The notes: generated from the sequence alone by a model not told the origin. 64,000 nt of DNA from Candidatus Gastranaerophilales bacterium (GCA_944324845.1 CALUXX010000001.1:248001-312000), one strand, 5' to 3'; positions 25,944 to 36,127 are shown, counted from the first letter of the stretch. Program-made: numbers and translations.

Positions 25944-27350
25944 ATGAGTTTACAGTTGGCGGAGCAGTTTGAAGCTAATGAACAATATGAACAAGCATTA
26001 GAAGAATATAAAAAAGAATATGAGAACAATAATAAAGATATTTCTATTTTAGAACGTATGGGACATTTATCTTTAGTTTTAGAGCGTCCTGAAGAGGCTG
26101 CAAAATATTATTATGAAATTTTGCAAATAGATGTAGCTAACACACTTGCATTTGAACAGTTAATGCAAATTTATGAAGAAACTGACAGGTATAAATATTA
26201 TATTTATCGTGGAAATAAAAATACATTAGAAGGTAAATTAGAGTTTGCGATAAATGATTATAAAAAAGCTTTAACTTGTTGTGCTGATGATGAAACCGGT
26301 CAAATTATGACAAGACTTACTCTTGCTAATTTATATTTGAGTGTCGGCAAAAAAGATAAAGCTATTGATGAATATAATTTGATTTTAGAGCACGAAAATT
26401 TGAATGAAGAAATATATCTTCAATTAGCAGATATCTATCTTAAAGATGAGGCTTATTCAAGTGCAATATATGTATTAAATCGTGCAAAAGAAAGAGGCTT
26501 GGATAACGATAGAATTAGAGAAGCTCTTGCTGCTGTTTATTTAAAAAGTGGTGATAGCGAGCATGCAATTGAATATACAAAAGATGAATTACTTAAAATT
26601 CAATGCTTGTTGGAGCAAGGCAAATTATCAGAAGCAAATGATAAACTTCTTAATTTGCCTGAGGAATATAAACAAGTTCCAAGATATTTAACTTTAATGG
26701 CTCAATATTATTATTCAGACAAAGAATTTGATAAATCGCTTGAATATGTTGAAGAATTTAATAAGAAACAACCTAATTCTCCATTAACATATCAAATGAG
26801 AGCATTAATATATGAAGAAAAGAATGATGATTATAATGCTCATTTAAATTGGGGTCGATATAATATGCTAAGAGGTAACAGAGATGTTGCTGTTAATGAA
26901 TTGCTTCAGGCTGTAAAAATTAATGATAAAGATGTTAATGTTTTATTTACACTTGCTGATATGTTGACTGAAAGTAATGAAATTAACCATGCTGCTGAAT
27001 ATTATGAAAAAATTGTGAAAATTGATCCTAAAAATAAAGAAGCCTTGAGAAAACTTGCTGATTATAGAGAAAGTATCGGAGATTATCACAAACAGACTGA
27101 TTATCTTGAAATGTTATATGTAGCAGATAAAAGAGATTTAGATTCATTGAAAAGACTTGCTGCAGCGTATGAAAAAATTAAATCAAAACAAAATGCTATT
27201 GATGCTTATACAAAATATATTGAATTATCTAATGATGATGTTGAAATTAAAAAGGCTCAACATAAATTGGATAAACTTCAAAATCTTGCAGGTGACTCTG
27301 AAGATGTTGGTTTAATCGATAAGATTATGTCAATGTTTTCTAAAAAGTAA
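25944..27350 (+). CDS. Tetratricopeptide-repeat protein
   Basis: A 468-residue, almost entirely helical protein made of about a dozen TPR-like units. Typical ones are LAEQFEANEQYEQALEEYKK, LANLYLSVGKKDKAIDEYN, LADIYLKDEAYSSAIYVLNR and LAAAYEKIKSKQNAIDAYTK. There is no signal peptide or membrane helix. It is likely a cytosolic scaffold for protein interactions; the partner cannot be deduced. AAGGAGTG precedes the ATG, and a TTATAAT box lies about 40 bases upstream, so it has its own promoter after pth. Confidence 0.85.
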   Translation: MSLQLAEQFEANEQYEQALEEYKKEYENNNKDISILERMGHLSLVLERPEEAAKYYYEILQIDVANTLAFEQLMQIYEETDRYKYYIYRGNKNTLEGKLEFAINDYKKALTCCADDETGQIMTRLTLANLYLSVGKKDKAIDEYNLILEHENLNEEIYLQLADIYLKDEAYSSAIYVLNRAKERGLDNDRIREALAAVYLKSGDSEHAIEYTKDELLKIQCLLEQGKLSEANDKLLNLPEEYKQVPRYLTLMAQYYYSDKEFDKSLEYVEEFNKKQPNSPLTYQMRALIYEEKNDDYNAHLNWGRYNMLRGNRDVAVNELLQAVKINDKDVNVLFTLADMLTESNEINHAAEYYEKIVKIDPKNKEALRKLADYRESIGDYHKQTDYLEMLYVADKRDLDSLKRLAAAYEKIKSKQNAIDAYTKYIELSNDDVEIKKAQHKLDKLQNLAGDSEDVGLIDKIMSMFSKK

Positions 27351-27379
27351 TGTTCATTAACTTTTATCACATTTTTATC

Positions 27380-27409
27380 AAAAAGAAGTCTTTTATGACT
27401 TCTTTTTTT
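27380..27409 (+). terminator. Terminator after the TPR gene
   Basis: AAAAGAAGTC-TTTTAT-GACTTCTTTTTTT forms a strong stem followed by T7. Confidence 0.9.
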
Positions 27410-27443
27410 GTATAATAAAATCATAGTTTAAATAAGGGGCATT

Positions 27444-28730
27444 ATGAGCAGATTTATTGGAATTCTAGGAATAGTTTTAATTTTCGCTATTGCATATTTT
27501 ATGTCTAATAATAAAAAATTGATAAATTATAAAACTGTAGGCATGGGGTTTTTATTGCAAATCTTGTTTGCAGTTTTTATTTTTAAGGTTAAATTTGGTC
27601 AAGATTTATTTAAGTTGATTGGTAAATTCATCCAAAAACTTCTTGTTTTTGCAAGCCAAGGCGGAGAATTTGTTTTTGGCGGTTTGATGAATGAAAAGTT
27701 TGGAGAAATGTTTTTACATCATGGAGGGGCAATCTTTGCATTACAATTAATTTCTTCAATGATATTTATGATGATTTTAGTTAATATTTTATATCATTAC
27801 GGAATAATGCAAAGAGTTGTAGCTTTTTTAGGTAAGGGAATGAATAAATTGTTGGATGTTAGCGGAGCTGAGGCTTTGTCTAATGTTGCCAGTGCTTTTG
27901 TTGGTCAGATTGTGGCTCAAATTATGATTAAACCTTATCTTTCAAATTTAACCCGTTCTGAACTTTTGGCTTCTATGGCTGGTTCTTTGGCTTGTATTTC
28001 AGGATCTATTATGCCTATTTATATTAAAATGGGAATTCCTGCTGAATACTTGCTGGCCTCATCTATTATGGCAGCACCTGGAGCTCTTGTTATTTCAAAG
28101 ATTGTTTATCCTGAAACAGGTGATCCTGAAACCAGTAAAGATTTTAAAATTTCGGTTAGTAAACGCAACAGACAGCACGTGAATGTTTTTGATGCAATTT
28201 CGTCAGGTGCTTCTGAAGGTATGAAAGTCGGAATAAATGTTGTTGCAATGATTTTAGCTCTTGTGGCGCTTGTTGCAATGATTGATTGGTTCTTGGGCGG
28301 TTTTGGTAATTTAATCGTTAAATATTTACATTTTAATTTAACTTCTATTGGTTTTGATTTGACTCAATTATCAATGAAGATGATTTTGGGTAAGATATTT
28401 GCATTGTTTGCTTTTGCAATGGGGGTTCCTCTTCATGAAGCTACTACTGTTGGTGGTTTGATGGGAACAAAACTTGTTTTGAATGAAATGGTTGCTTATA
28501 TGGATTTGACTAATCCTGCTTTACACCTTTCTCAAAAATCTTTCCTTATTGCAAGTTTTGCATTATGCAGTTTTGGAAATTTTGGTTCTATTGCAATTTT
28601 ATTAGGTGGTATTGGAGAATTGGCACCTAACCAACGTAAAAACTTGGCAAGATTGGGAGTTAGAGCCTTGATTTGCGGTACTTTGACTTGTTATATGTCA
28701 GCTTGTATTGTTGGTATTTTATTTAATTAA
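27444..28730 (+). CDS. nupC: Concentrative nucleoside transporter (NupC/CNT family)
   Basis: A 428-residue inner-membrane symporter that imports nucleosides with H+ or Na+. Family segments include GGEFVFGGLM, ISSMIFMMILVNILYHYGIMQ, GAEALSNVASAFVGQ (substrate-binding helix region), MAGSLACISGSIM and the C-terminal SFALCSFGNFGSIAILLGG. About ten hydrophobic helices are visible. AAGGGGC lies before the ATG. It could feed the cytidine deaminase encoded at 1.8 kb. Confidence 0.9.
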   Translation: MSRFIGILGIVLIFAIAYFMSNNKKLINYKTVGMGFLLQILFAVFIFKVKFGQDLFKLIGKFIQKLLVFASQGGEFVFGGLMNEKFGEMFLHHGGAIFALQLISSMIFMMILVNILYHYGIMQRVVAFLGKGMNKLLDVSGAEALSNVASAFVGQIVAQIMIKPYLSNLTRSELLASMAGSLACISGSIMPIYIKMGIPAEYLLASSIMAAPGALVISKIVYPETGDPETSKDFKISVSKRNRQHVNVFDAISSGASEGMKVGINVVAMILALVALVAMIDWFLGGFGNLIVKYLHFNLTSIGFDLTQLSMKMILGKIFALFAFAMGVPLHEATTVGGLMGTKLVLNEMVAYMDLTNPALHLSQKSFLIASFALCSFGNFGSIAILLGGIGELAPNQRKNLARLGVRALICGTLTCYMSACIVGILFN

Positions 28731-28752
28731 ATAATTAGGGTATAATTTTGAT

Positions 28753-29655
28753 ATGGAAATAATAAGAGAGTTAAAAGAAATTCCAAATTTATCTTTGGCA
28801 TTAGGTTTTTTTGACGGATTACATCTTGGTCATCAGGCCGTTATCGGTTGCGCAGTGAATTTTGCGCAGGAAAATAATTGTTCTGCTGCTGTTGTTACTT
28901 TCAGACATCACCCTTTTTGTTATTTCCAAGATGTTAAGGCTCCTAAATATATTTGGACATTAGATGAAAAATATAGATTGATGGAAAATTTAGGTGTTGA
29001 TTATGTTATTGAACTTGATTTTGATAAAGTTAAAGACTTAACAGCAGAAGAATATATGCAAGATGTTTTGGTGAAATATTTTTCGCCAAAAGCAATTTCA
29101 ACTGGATTTTCTCATTACTTTGGAAAGGGTAAATCCGGTAATGTAGGATTATTAACTGAGTGGCAAAAAAAATATAATTACACATATTTTGCAACTCCTG
29201 CTCAAATGCTTTATGGCGTGAAAATTAGTTCTACTGCGATTAGAAATTATATTAAGGAAGGTAATGTTGATTTGGCAGAAACCCTTTTAGGTAGAAAATT
29301 TTCGGTTAGGGGAACTGTTCAAAAAGGAAAAAGAAAAGGGCATAAATTGGGATTTCCTACTGCTAATCTTTTTTATCCTTTGGAAATTATTCAACCTCCC
29401 CGTGGGGTTTATGATGTTAATGTTATTTTGAAAAATGGTTCTCGTCATCGCGGGATTGCTAATTATGGTATTTGCCCTACGGTTTCTTCTTCAGGGATTA
29501 CTACTTTTGAAGTTCATATTTTGAATTTTGATGAAAATATTTATGGTCAAGAAATTAAGGTCGAATTTAATCGTAAAATTAGAGATGAAATTAAGTTTGA
29601 AAATGTTGATCAGCTCAAACTTCAAATTGCTATTGATATAAATTCTTTAAGATAA
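28753..29655 (+). CDS. ribF: Bifunctional riboflavin kinase/FAD synthetase
   Basis: Makes FMN and then FAD from riboflavin. The 300 residues show the FAD-synthetase nucleotidyltransferase motif [11 protein letters not shown] near residue 18 and [10 protein letters not shown] near 160. The riboflavin-kinase domain follows with [11 protein letters not shown] and RGVYDV. Many flavoproteins in this window depend on it. No ribosome binding site is seen; TATAAT ends six bases before the ATG, so the mRNA may be leaderless. Confidence 0.96.
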   Translation: MEIIRELKEIPNLSLALGFFDGLHLGHQAVIGCAVNFAQENNCSAAVVTFRHHPFCYFQDVKAPKYIWTLDEKYRLMENLGVDYVIELDFDKVKDLTAEEYMQDVLVKYFSPKAISTGFSHYFGKGKSGNVGLLTEWQKKYNYTYFATPAQMLYGVKISSTAIRNYIKEGNVDLAETLLGRKFSVRGTVQKGKRKGHKLGFPTANLFYPLEIIQPPRGVYDVNVILKNGSRHRGIANYGICPTVSSSGITTFEVHILNFDENIYGQEIKVEFNRKIRDEIKFENVDQLKLQIAIDINSLR

Positions 29656-29720
29656 ATTCTGATACAAATTTTTCGTTGATTTTTTATCTTTGTTATATAA
29701 TGTCTGTAGAGGATATTATA

Positions 29721-30077
29721 ATGTTATTAGAATTTTTACAATCAAAAATACATAGAGCAACAGTAACCGATGCTAATCTTAATTATGTTGGCTCTATTAC
29801 TATAGATGAAACCCTTTTAAAACAAGCGAAAATGAGAGAATGGCAAAAAGTTGAAATTCTTGATGTCAATAATGGGGAACGCTTTCAAACTTATATTATA
29901 AAAGGTAAGGCTGATTCAGGTGAAATTTGCTTGAATGGTGCTGCTGCCAGAAAAGTTCAAAAGGGTGACAAAATTATTATCGTGACTTATGGTCAATTTG
30001 AAGAAAAAGAACTTCAAAATTACAAACCAACTATTGTAATAGTTGATGATAATAACAAAATTGTTGAAACTAAATAG
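29721..30077 (+). CDS. panD: Aspartate 1-decarboxylase proenzyme
   Basis: Forms beta-alanine for pantothenate and CoA. The 118-residue proenzyme has the self-cleavage site G24-S25 in YVGSITID, which gives the pyruvoyl group on the new N-terminal Ser, and the catalytic Lys in [30 protein letters not shown] is the usual C-terminal segment. The ATG at 29721 with GAGGATATTATA upstream is preferred over an earlier in-frame ATG. Confidence 0.95.
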   Translation: MLLEFLQSKIHRATVTDANLNYVGSITIDETLLKQAKMREWQKVEILDVNNGERFQTYIIKGKADSGEICLNGAAARKVQKGDKIIIVTYGQFEEKELQNYKPTIVIVDDNNKIVETK

Positions 30078-30130
30078 TTTTGTTAAGTTTGTAAATATAG
30101 TAGGTTTTGAAGTTTTATTGTTGTTTTTTG

Positions 30131-30158
30131 ACTACTTGCTTTAATGTAAGTAGTTTTT
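30131..30158 (+). terminator. Terminator after panD
   Basis: ACTACTT and AAGTAGT form a 7-bp stem around a 10-base loop, followed by T4-5 on the plus strand. Confidence 0.75.
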
Positions 30159-30265
30159 ATATATGTTTTTGTTTAATTTTTTTTGTTTTTAGAAAAATAT
30201 TTATTGCTTTTTTCTGTTTGTTAAAATTTTAAGTTCTCTTTATATAATCTTTATACTTAAATCTC

Positions 30266-30294
30266 TTGACCTTTGGGGAAAATCTTTTTATAGT
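30266..30294 (+). promoter_or_regulatory. Sigma-70-type promoter of glnA
   Basis: TTGACC (30266-30271), a 17-base spacer and TATAGT (30289-30294) lie 50 bases before the glnA ATG. The predicted leader of about 43 bases ends in AGAAAGAGG. No riboswitch fold is evident in such a short leader. Confidence 0.75.
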
Positions 30295-30343
30295 AAAAAA
30301 GTAATCTTAAGTAAAAGATAGGCACAGACAGAAAGAGGTTAGT

Positions 30344-31708
30344 ATGACAGAGTTTACACACGTTAGACTTGATGGAAAGAAATTTACAGAAAAAGAGATT
30401 AAAGAGATTATCAAAGAGCAGAACGTAAAATTTATCAAACTTCAGTTCGTTGATATAAATGGGCAAGTTAAAAATATGTCTATTCCTTCAGAACATATTG
30501 ATAAGGCGTTGAATAATGAAATCATGTTGGACGGTTCATCAATAAAAGGTTTCAGAAGCATTGAAACTTCTGATATGTTTTTCCATCCTGATATCAATAG
30601 TTTTCAGATATTACCTTGGAGAGGTACTAATGGTGTAAATTCAGCAAGATTAATTTGTGATATTTATAATGCTGATGGAACACCATTTGAGGGATGTCCA
30701 AGATGCAATTTAAAACGAGTTATGCAAGAAGCAGAAAAAATGGGCTTTTCTATGAATATCGGTCCTGAAGCTGAGTTTTTCTTATTCTCAAAAGATAAAG
30801 ACGGAAATGTAACAACTAATACTCAAGATAGTGCAGGATATTATGATGTTGGACCTGAAGATTTAGGTGAAGATGTCAGATCTGATATTGTATTAACATT
30901 ACAGGATATGGGGTTTGATATAGAAGCATCACACCACGAAGTTGCAGATGGTCAGCATGAAATTGATTTTAGATATGCTGATATATTAACTGCTGCTGAT
31001 AATGTTACAACCTTTAGAATTGCAGTAAAAGCGATTGCTGCAAAACATAATTTGCATGCTACATTTATGCCTAAACCAATTTTTGGTATAAACGGTTCAG
31101 GTATGCACTGTAACGTATCTTTGTTTAAAGACGGTAAAAATGCTTTTTATGATGAAAAAGGTGAATATCAATTATCAGATACAGCTAAATATGCTATAGG
31201 TGGAATGCTTAAACATGTTAAAAGTATTACTGCAATTACAAACCCTGTTGTTAACAGTTATAAACGATTGGTTCCGGGGTATGAAGCTCCTGTATATTTG
31301 GCTTGGTCATTAGCAAACAGAAGTGCATTATTAAGAGTTCCTGCTAAACGTGGTGTATCAACAAGAGTTGAATTACGTTCACCTGATCCTGCTTGTAACC
31401 CTTATCTTGCTTTTGCTGCTATTCTTGAAACTTGTTTGGATGGTATCCGAAATCAAATTGATCCTCCAGCACCTGTTGAAAGTAATATTTATAAGTTGAC
31501 TTCTAAGGAACGTAAAAAACAAAGAATAGATGCACTTCCTGGCAGTTTGGCTGAGGCTCTTGATAGTATGGATAAATCTCTTGTTGCAAAAGCTGCTTTA
31601 GGGGAACATATTTTCAAAGAATTTATGACAGCTAAGAAAAAAGAATGGGATTCATTTAGAACATTTGTTTCTCAATGGGAATTGGATAGATATTTGGAAA
31701 GATATTAA
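30344..31708 (+). CDS. glnA: Glutamine synthetase, type I
   Basis: ATP-dependent condensation of glutamate and ammonia, the main ammonium-assimilating step. The 454 residues show beta-Grasp LQFVDINGQVKNM, the DGSS latch, the metal-site segment GPEAEFFLF, the ASHHEVADGQHEIDFR stretch, GSGMHCNVSLF, and the ATP/glutamate loop NRSALLRVP with VELRSPDPACNPYLA. The length and the absence of the larger beta-type insertion fit the shorter GSI-alpha group. A Tyr is present in NIYKLT, the region that carries the adenylylation site in GSI-beta, but no adenylyltransferase is visible here. Confidence 0.96.
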   Translation: MTEFTHVRLDGKKFTEKEIKEIIKEQNVKFIKLQFVDINGQVKNMSIPSEHIDKALNNEIMLDGSSIKGFRSIETSDMFFHPDINSFQILPWRGTNGVNSARLICDIYNADGTPFEGCPRCNLKRVMQEAEKMGFSMNIGPEAEFFLFSKDKDGNVTTNTQDSAGYYDVGPEDLGEDVRSDIVLTLQDMGFDIEASHHEVADGQHEIDFRYADILTAADNVTTFRIAVKAIAAKHNLHATFMPKPIFGINGSGMHCNVSLFKDGKNAFYDEKGEYQLSDTAKYAIGGMLKHVKSITAITNPVVNSYKRLVPGYEAPVYLAWSLANRSALLRVPAKRGVSTRVELRSPDPACNPYLAFAAILETCLDGIRNQIDPPAPVESNIYKLTSKERKKQRIDALPGSLAEALDSMDKSLVAKAALGEHIFKEFMTAKKKEWDSFRTFVSQWELDRYLERY

Positions 31709-31730
31709 TCTTTTAATAGTAGTATAAGTA

Positions 31731-31769
31731 AAAACTCTTTCAGATTGTTTCTGAAAGAGTTTTTTTTTG
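31731..31769 (+). terminator. Terminator after glnA
   Basis: AAAACTCTTTCAGA-TTGT-TTCTGAAAGAGTTTT is a long hairpin followed by T9 in total. Confidence 0.92.
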
Positions 31770-31785
31770 ATTATTTTATTTTGTT

Positions 31786-32385
31786 CTATTTAATGACTTT
31801 AAAAAATTCATTAGCGATGAGTTGAGAATATTTTTCTTTTTCATTAACTGATACTAATATTTTGTCATTACCGTTGTTGTCTTTTGCAACTGAAATAATT
31901 CCTGAAATTTCACCGATTGGAAGTTTTTTTATTCTTGCACAGAATTTAACATAAGGAACTGTTTGTCCATAAGAGGTCATTGTGCCTTTTTCTGTTACTC
32001 TAAATTCTTCCAAAGCGTCTGATTGGTATTTAACTTTATTAATTGCATTTTTTATACGCGTTTCGGCATCATCAGCTTTTATATCTTCTTGGGTTAAAAG
32101 TTGTTTTTTACCTGAATCCACGACAACCATTTTTTGTCCGGTTGCTTTATGTTCTGCAAGTACAGCGTTATAACCCATTACACCTGCGGCTTTTTCTATT
32201 TCAAATTCTTTATCTATTTTGGAAAAATCGCCGACTTTTTGAGCTCTTTCAAGCACAACATCGTGGCTTGGGTTAACAAAGTTTTTGAATTGTGTCATTA
32301 GGAATTCTTTTCCGCCTAACGCTACAAAACCTACAATTATCCCTGTTAAAATAATTGCTCGTGTTACGTTTTTTAAACAACTCAT
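31786..32385 (-). CDS. Membrane-anchored hypothetical protein
   Basis: A 199-residue protein with one N-terminal membrane segment (AIILTGIIVGFVALGG, about residues 10-25) preceded by basic residues, so the remainder probably faces the periplasm. That domain (about 50-195) alternates strands and helices and ends VSVNEKEKYSQLIANEFFKV. GAGAGGA precedes the ATG. The start lies only 36 bases from the divergent mutS start. No family is recognised. Confidence 0.75.
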   Translation of the reverse strand: MSCLKNVTRAIILTGIIVGFVALGGKEFLMTQFKNFVNPSHDVVLERAQKVGDFSKIDKEFEIEKAAGVMGYNAVLAEHKATGQKMVVVDSGKKQLLTQEDIKADDAETRIKNAINKVKYQSDALEEFRVTEKGTMTSYGQTVPYVKFCARIKKLPIGEISGIISVAKDNNGNDKILVSVNEKEKYSQLIANEFFKVIK

Positions 32386-32421
32386 GTTGAAATCCTCTCA
32401 TTTTTATATGAATATTATAAT

Positions 32422-35001
32422 ATGAGCAAGTCTGAAATCAATCACATAAACAGCTGGGAAGTTAACCTTGATGATACTACTCCAGTTATGCAACAGTATT
32501 TAGCTATAAAAAAAGAAAATCCGGATATTTTATTGTGGTATCGTTTGGGAGATTTTTACGAAACTTTTTTTGAAGATGCTTTGATTATGTCAAAAGAGTT
32601 AGAATTAACATTGACTGGTCGAGATGCGGGTCCAAAATTGGGTAGAGTTCCTTTGGCCGGGATTCCTGCAAAATCTGCTGATGCTTATCTTGAAAAACTT
32701 GTTCAGAAAAATTATAAAGTTGCTATTTGTGATCAACTTGAGGATCCTAAATTTGCTAAAGGTCTTGTAAAACGTGGAGTTACTCGTGTTATTACTGCAG
32801 GAACTTTAACTGAAAGTAATCTTTTAAATCAGAATTCTAACAATTATATTTGTGCAATTTATAAAGATGAAAAACAAGATATTTATGGATTTTCTTATAC
32901 CGATATTTCAACAGGTGAGTTCAAAACTACTCAGGCTAATTTGAATTTAATTTTAGCAGAATTGGCAAGACTTTCTCCGTCTGAAATTGTTGCACCAAGT
33001 TTTAAGCAGGATATAAAGCCTTTTCAGATTGTTCCTGATGAGGTTATTAATCTTCCTGAGGAAATTACTAAAAAATATAATTGTTCCAAAATTCCGGCAT
33101 CTGTTTTTGAACAGAATTTTGCAGAAAATAATTTAAAAACAATTTTTAAAACTCAAAGTTTGGAAAGTTTTGGATATTCAAAGTATAAAACAGGTTTCAG
33201 AGCAGCAGGAGCTTTGCTTGCTTATGTTTGGGAAACTCTTAAAGGTAATATGCCAAAGTTTGAACGTATTGAGTCTTATGAATTGTCTGAATATATGATT
33301 TTAGACAGTTCAACCAGAAAAAATCTTGAGCTTGTTGAAACTTTGAGAGAAAAAAATAAGTATGGTTCACTTCTTTGGGCTGTTGATAAAACTAAAACAA
33401 ATATGGGGGCAAGACTTATTAAAAATTGGATTTGTCAGCCGTTAAAGAATGTTTCAGATATTCTTGCTCGTCAAAATTCCGTATCTGAATTGATTGAAAA
33501 AGAATATGTACGTTATGCTTTGAGTGAACATTTGGAAAAAATTTATGATATTCAAAGACTTTCTACAAGAATGAGTAATGGTTCTGCCAGCCCAAAAGAT
33601 TTTGTAAGTTTGAAATTATCTTTGAGTATTTTGCCGCAAATTCTTGAAGTTACTCAAGATTTGGAATATGACATCTTTTTAAGTATTAGAGATTATAGTG
33701 AACAAATTCAAGATTTGGTTTCTATGATTGAAAATACTATTGTTGATAATCCTCCTATTTTATTAAAAGATGGTGGAATTATTAAAGAAAGAGTTAGCGG
33801 AGAATTAGATTATTTTAGAGATTTGCTTACCGGTGGCGAGCAATGGTTGAAAGATTTTGAAGAATCTGAAAAAGAACGTACAGGTATAAAAAATCTTAAG
33901 GTCGGTTATAACAAAGTTTTTGGTTATTATATTGAAGTAACTAATTCATTTTTAAATTTGGTTCCCGAAAGTTATATTAGAAAACAAACACTTACAGGTG
34001 CCGAAAGATTTATTACTGATGAATTGAAAAAACATGAAGATGATGTTTTATCTGCTAAATTTAAGTCTGCTGAACTGGAATATAAATTGTTTAATGATTT
34101 TAGAGAATATTCAAAAGAATATGTTTCTAAAATAAGAGAAATTGCGGATGCTATTGCGAGGGCTGATGTATTAAATTCTTTGGCAGAAGTTGCTGTTGAA
34201 AATAATTATTGCAGACCTGAAATTGATGATTCTGATGATTTGTTTGTAAAAAATGGCAGACACCCTGTGTTAGAAAAAATATTACCTTTAGGTGAATATG
34301 TTTCTAATGATTTGGAATTGAAGTCAAATTCAACCGATACTACTCAATTTATGATTTTAACAGGTCCTAATATGGCTGGGAAATCAACTTATATGCGCCA
34401 AAATGCGTTGATATTAATTCTTGCTCAGATTGGATCTTGGGTTCCTGCGGATTATGCTAAAATCGGTGTTGCAGATAAAATATTCACTCGAGTTGGCGCT
34501 AGTGATGATTTGACTTTGGGTCAGTCAACTTTTATGGTTGAAATGATTGAAACGTCTTATATTCTTAATTCAGCTACTGAAAAAAGTTTTATTCTTTTGG
34601 ATGAAATCGGTAGAGGCACAAGTACGTATGACGGTGTTGCGATAGCTTGGTCTGTTGCTGAATTTATTGCTACAAAAATTAAGGCAAGATGTATTTTTGC
34701 GACTCACTATCATGAACTTAATGTTATGACTAAAACTTATCCGCAAATTAAAAACTATAGAATTACTATAGCTGAACAAAATGGAGAAATAGAGTTTCTT
34801 CGTAAAATTGTTCAAGGTGGAGCAAGCAAAAGTTACGGTATTCAAGTTGCAAAGATGGCAGGGTTGCCAACTTCTGTTATTAAACGCTCAGAAGATTTAA
34901 TGTTAAAAATGCAAAAAGATTTTTCTAATAACCTTGCAACTCGTAAGAAAATGAGTAATAATGAAGATGGCGTTCCGCAATTATCATTGTTTGGGATGTA
35001 A
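32422..35001 (+). CDS. mutS: DNA mismatch repair protein MutS
   Basis: Recognises mispairs and starts mismatch repair. The 859 residues contain the mismatch-binding domain with WYRLGDFYETFF (the conserved Phe-x-Glu near residue 40), connector and lever domains, a clamp, and an ABC-type ATPase with Walker A GPNMAGKSTYMRQ, the DDLTLGQSTFMVEM signature and Walker B FILLDEIGRGTSTYDG, followed by ATHYHEL. PQLSLF near the end resembles a beta-clamp-binding motif. The chosen ATG has no ribosome binding site and abuts a TATAAT-like box, so the exact start is uncertain. Confidence 0.95.
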   Translation: MSKSEINHINSWEVNLDDTTPVMQQYLAIKKENPDILLWYRLGDFYETFFEDALIMSKELELTLTGRDAGPKLGRVPLAGIPAKSADAYLEKLVQKNYKVAICDQLEDPKFAKGLVKRGVTRVITAGTLTESNLLNQNSNNYICAIYKDEKQDIYGFSYTDISTGEFKTTQANLNLILAELARLSPSEIVAPSFKQDIKPFQIVPDEVINLPEEITKKYNCSKIPASVFEQNFAENNLKTIFKTQSLESFGYSKYKTGFRAAGALLAYVWETLKGNMPKFERIESYELSEYMILDSSTRKNLELVETLREKNKYGSLLWAVDKTKTNMGARLIKNWICQPLKNVSDILARQNSVSELIEKEYVRYALSEHLEKIYDIQRLSTRMSNGSASPKDFVSLKLSLSILPQILEVTQDLEYDIFLSIRDYSEQIQDLVSMIENTIVDNPPILLKDGGIIKERVSGELDYFRDLLTGGEQWLKDFEESEKERTGIKNLKVGYNKVFGYYIEVTNSFLNLVPESYIRKQTLTGAERFITDELKKHEDDVLSAKFKSAELEYKLFNDFREYSKEYVSKIREIADAIARADVLNSLAEVAVENNYCRPEIDDSDDLFVKNGRHPVLEKILPLGEYVSNDLELKSNSTDTTQFMILTGPNMAGKSTYMRQNALILILAQIGSWVPADYAKIGVADKIFTRVGASDDLTLGQSTFMVEMIETSYILNSATEKSFILLDEIGRGTSTYDGVAIAWSVAEFIATKIKARCIFATHYHELNVMTKTYPQIKNYRITIAEQNGEIEFLRKIVQGGASKSYGIQVAKMAGLPTSVIKRSEDLMLKMQKDFSNNLATRKKMSNNEDGVPQLSLFGM

Positions 35002-35070
35002 ACTTTTATAAATAGGTAGCAAAAAAATTTTATTTAGTGTTTTCTAATAATTCAAAAGGAGTGTGTAAAT

Positions 35071-36072
35071 ATGAAAGTTGATTTCAGTCCTGTGAGTTTT
35101 AAAGCCGCCAATTCGGTGCAAGATGTTAATAATATTAACAATCAAGTAGTTAATGATCCGTTTATGCAAGCCTTGAAAATTGATCAAGATCATGTTGCTA
35201 AGTCCAAAAATAAACTTGAATTATTTAATTATAGATTACACGATGATAATTGGAGCAAATCCTATGATTTCGCTACCAATACATTAAGAGTTAAATTCCC
35301 TAACTGTAAAGATGGTATTGAATATGATGTTACTCAAGAGGGTAAAGTTATAGAATCTAATGGTTGGACTTCTCCTGTTGTAATTGTTGATAAACATGAA
35401 GGTTTAGCAAAATATGTAAAAGATATGAAAGATTACCAACTTAAGGCAAGTGGTGTCGAAATAACTTATTCAAATAACAAAAAAGATGTTGCCTTTGGCT
35501 CAGGTAGTTCTGTGTGGGATGGATTTACGATTCCATCATCTCCAGCTTATACAGCTTCTGGTTCTAATAGATCTGTAGAAACTAATATGCCTGATGTTAG
35601 TGAAACATCTAATAATTCACAAAAAATAAATGCTGAACCGTCAAAAGTTGAAACAGAAAATGTTGTTGTTTCAGATAATCAGGAAGTTCAGCAGAATTCA
35701 CAACAGGTAAATCCAAAACCAAAAACTACATTAAAAGAAAAATTTGCTAATGTTTGGAAATTCTTTACTAATTTAGGACAAATGACAAAAGCTACCTTGT
35801 ATGGTATTGGCTATGGTGCTGCTACTGCTGCTACTTTATTGGCTGGTTCGTGGTTTTTTAATACTTTACCTAAAGCTTTTTCTAAAGAAGGTCCTAAATT
35901 TTCACAGGTATTTAGGCATCCGATCAGCAATATAAGTAAATCCGGAAAAGTTATCGCAGGTATTGGCGCTGCTATGGTATTTGCTTATCACCTTGTAGTT
36001 GGAAGACTTAATGCAAACCAAAAGACCGCTGTTATTGATCATAAATTACATGTCGGTCATCGTGACGTATAA
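35071..36072 (+). CDS. Hypothetical membrane protein with MKVDFSPVSFKA start
   Basis: A 333-residue protein. The N-terminus MKVDFSPVSFKA is a pattern I associate with many uncharacterised Gastranaerophilales proteins. Residues 40-130 look like a small folded domain (NYRLHDDNWSKSYDFATNTL). Residues of about 150-225 are Ser/Asn/Gln-rich and probably disordered. Two hydrophobic helices lie near the C-terminus (GIGYGAATAATLLAGSWFF and VIAGIGAAMVFAYHLVVG). AAAGGAG lies 8-12 bases before the ATG. No function can be assigned. Confidence 0.78.
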   Translation: MKVDFSPVSFKAANSVQDVNNINNQVVNDPFMQALKIDQDHVAKSKNKLELFNYRLHDDNWSKSYDFATNTLRVKFPNCKDGIEYDVTQEGKVIESNGWTSPVVIVDKHEGLAKYVKDMKDYQLKASGVEITYSNNKKDVAFGSGSSVWDGFTIPSSPAYTASGSNRSVETNMPDVSETSNNSQKINAEPSKVETENVVVSDNQEVQQNSQQVNPKPKTTLKEKFANVWKFFTNLGQMTKATLYGIGYGAATAATLLAGSWFFNTLPKAFSKEGPKFSQVFRHPISNISKSGKVIAGIGAAMVFAYHLVVGRLNANQKTAVIDHKLHVGHRDV

Positions 36073-36101
36073 AATATTATTACTCAATAATTTACAAATA
36101 T

Positions 36102-36127
36102 AGACGGAATTTTTATTCCGTCTTTTT
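36102..36127 (+). terminator. Terminator after the VSFKA-type gene
   Basis: AGACGGAAT-TTTT-ATTCCGTCT is a perfect 9-bp stem followed by T5. Confidence 0.92.

Noticed and set aside
30295-30343. Glutamine riboswitch in the glnA leader
   Set aside because: The leader from the promoter is only about 45 bases and shows no matching fold.
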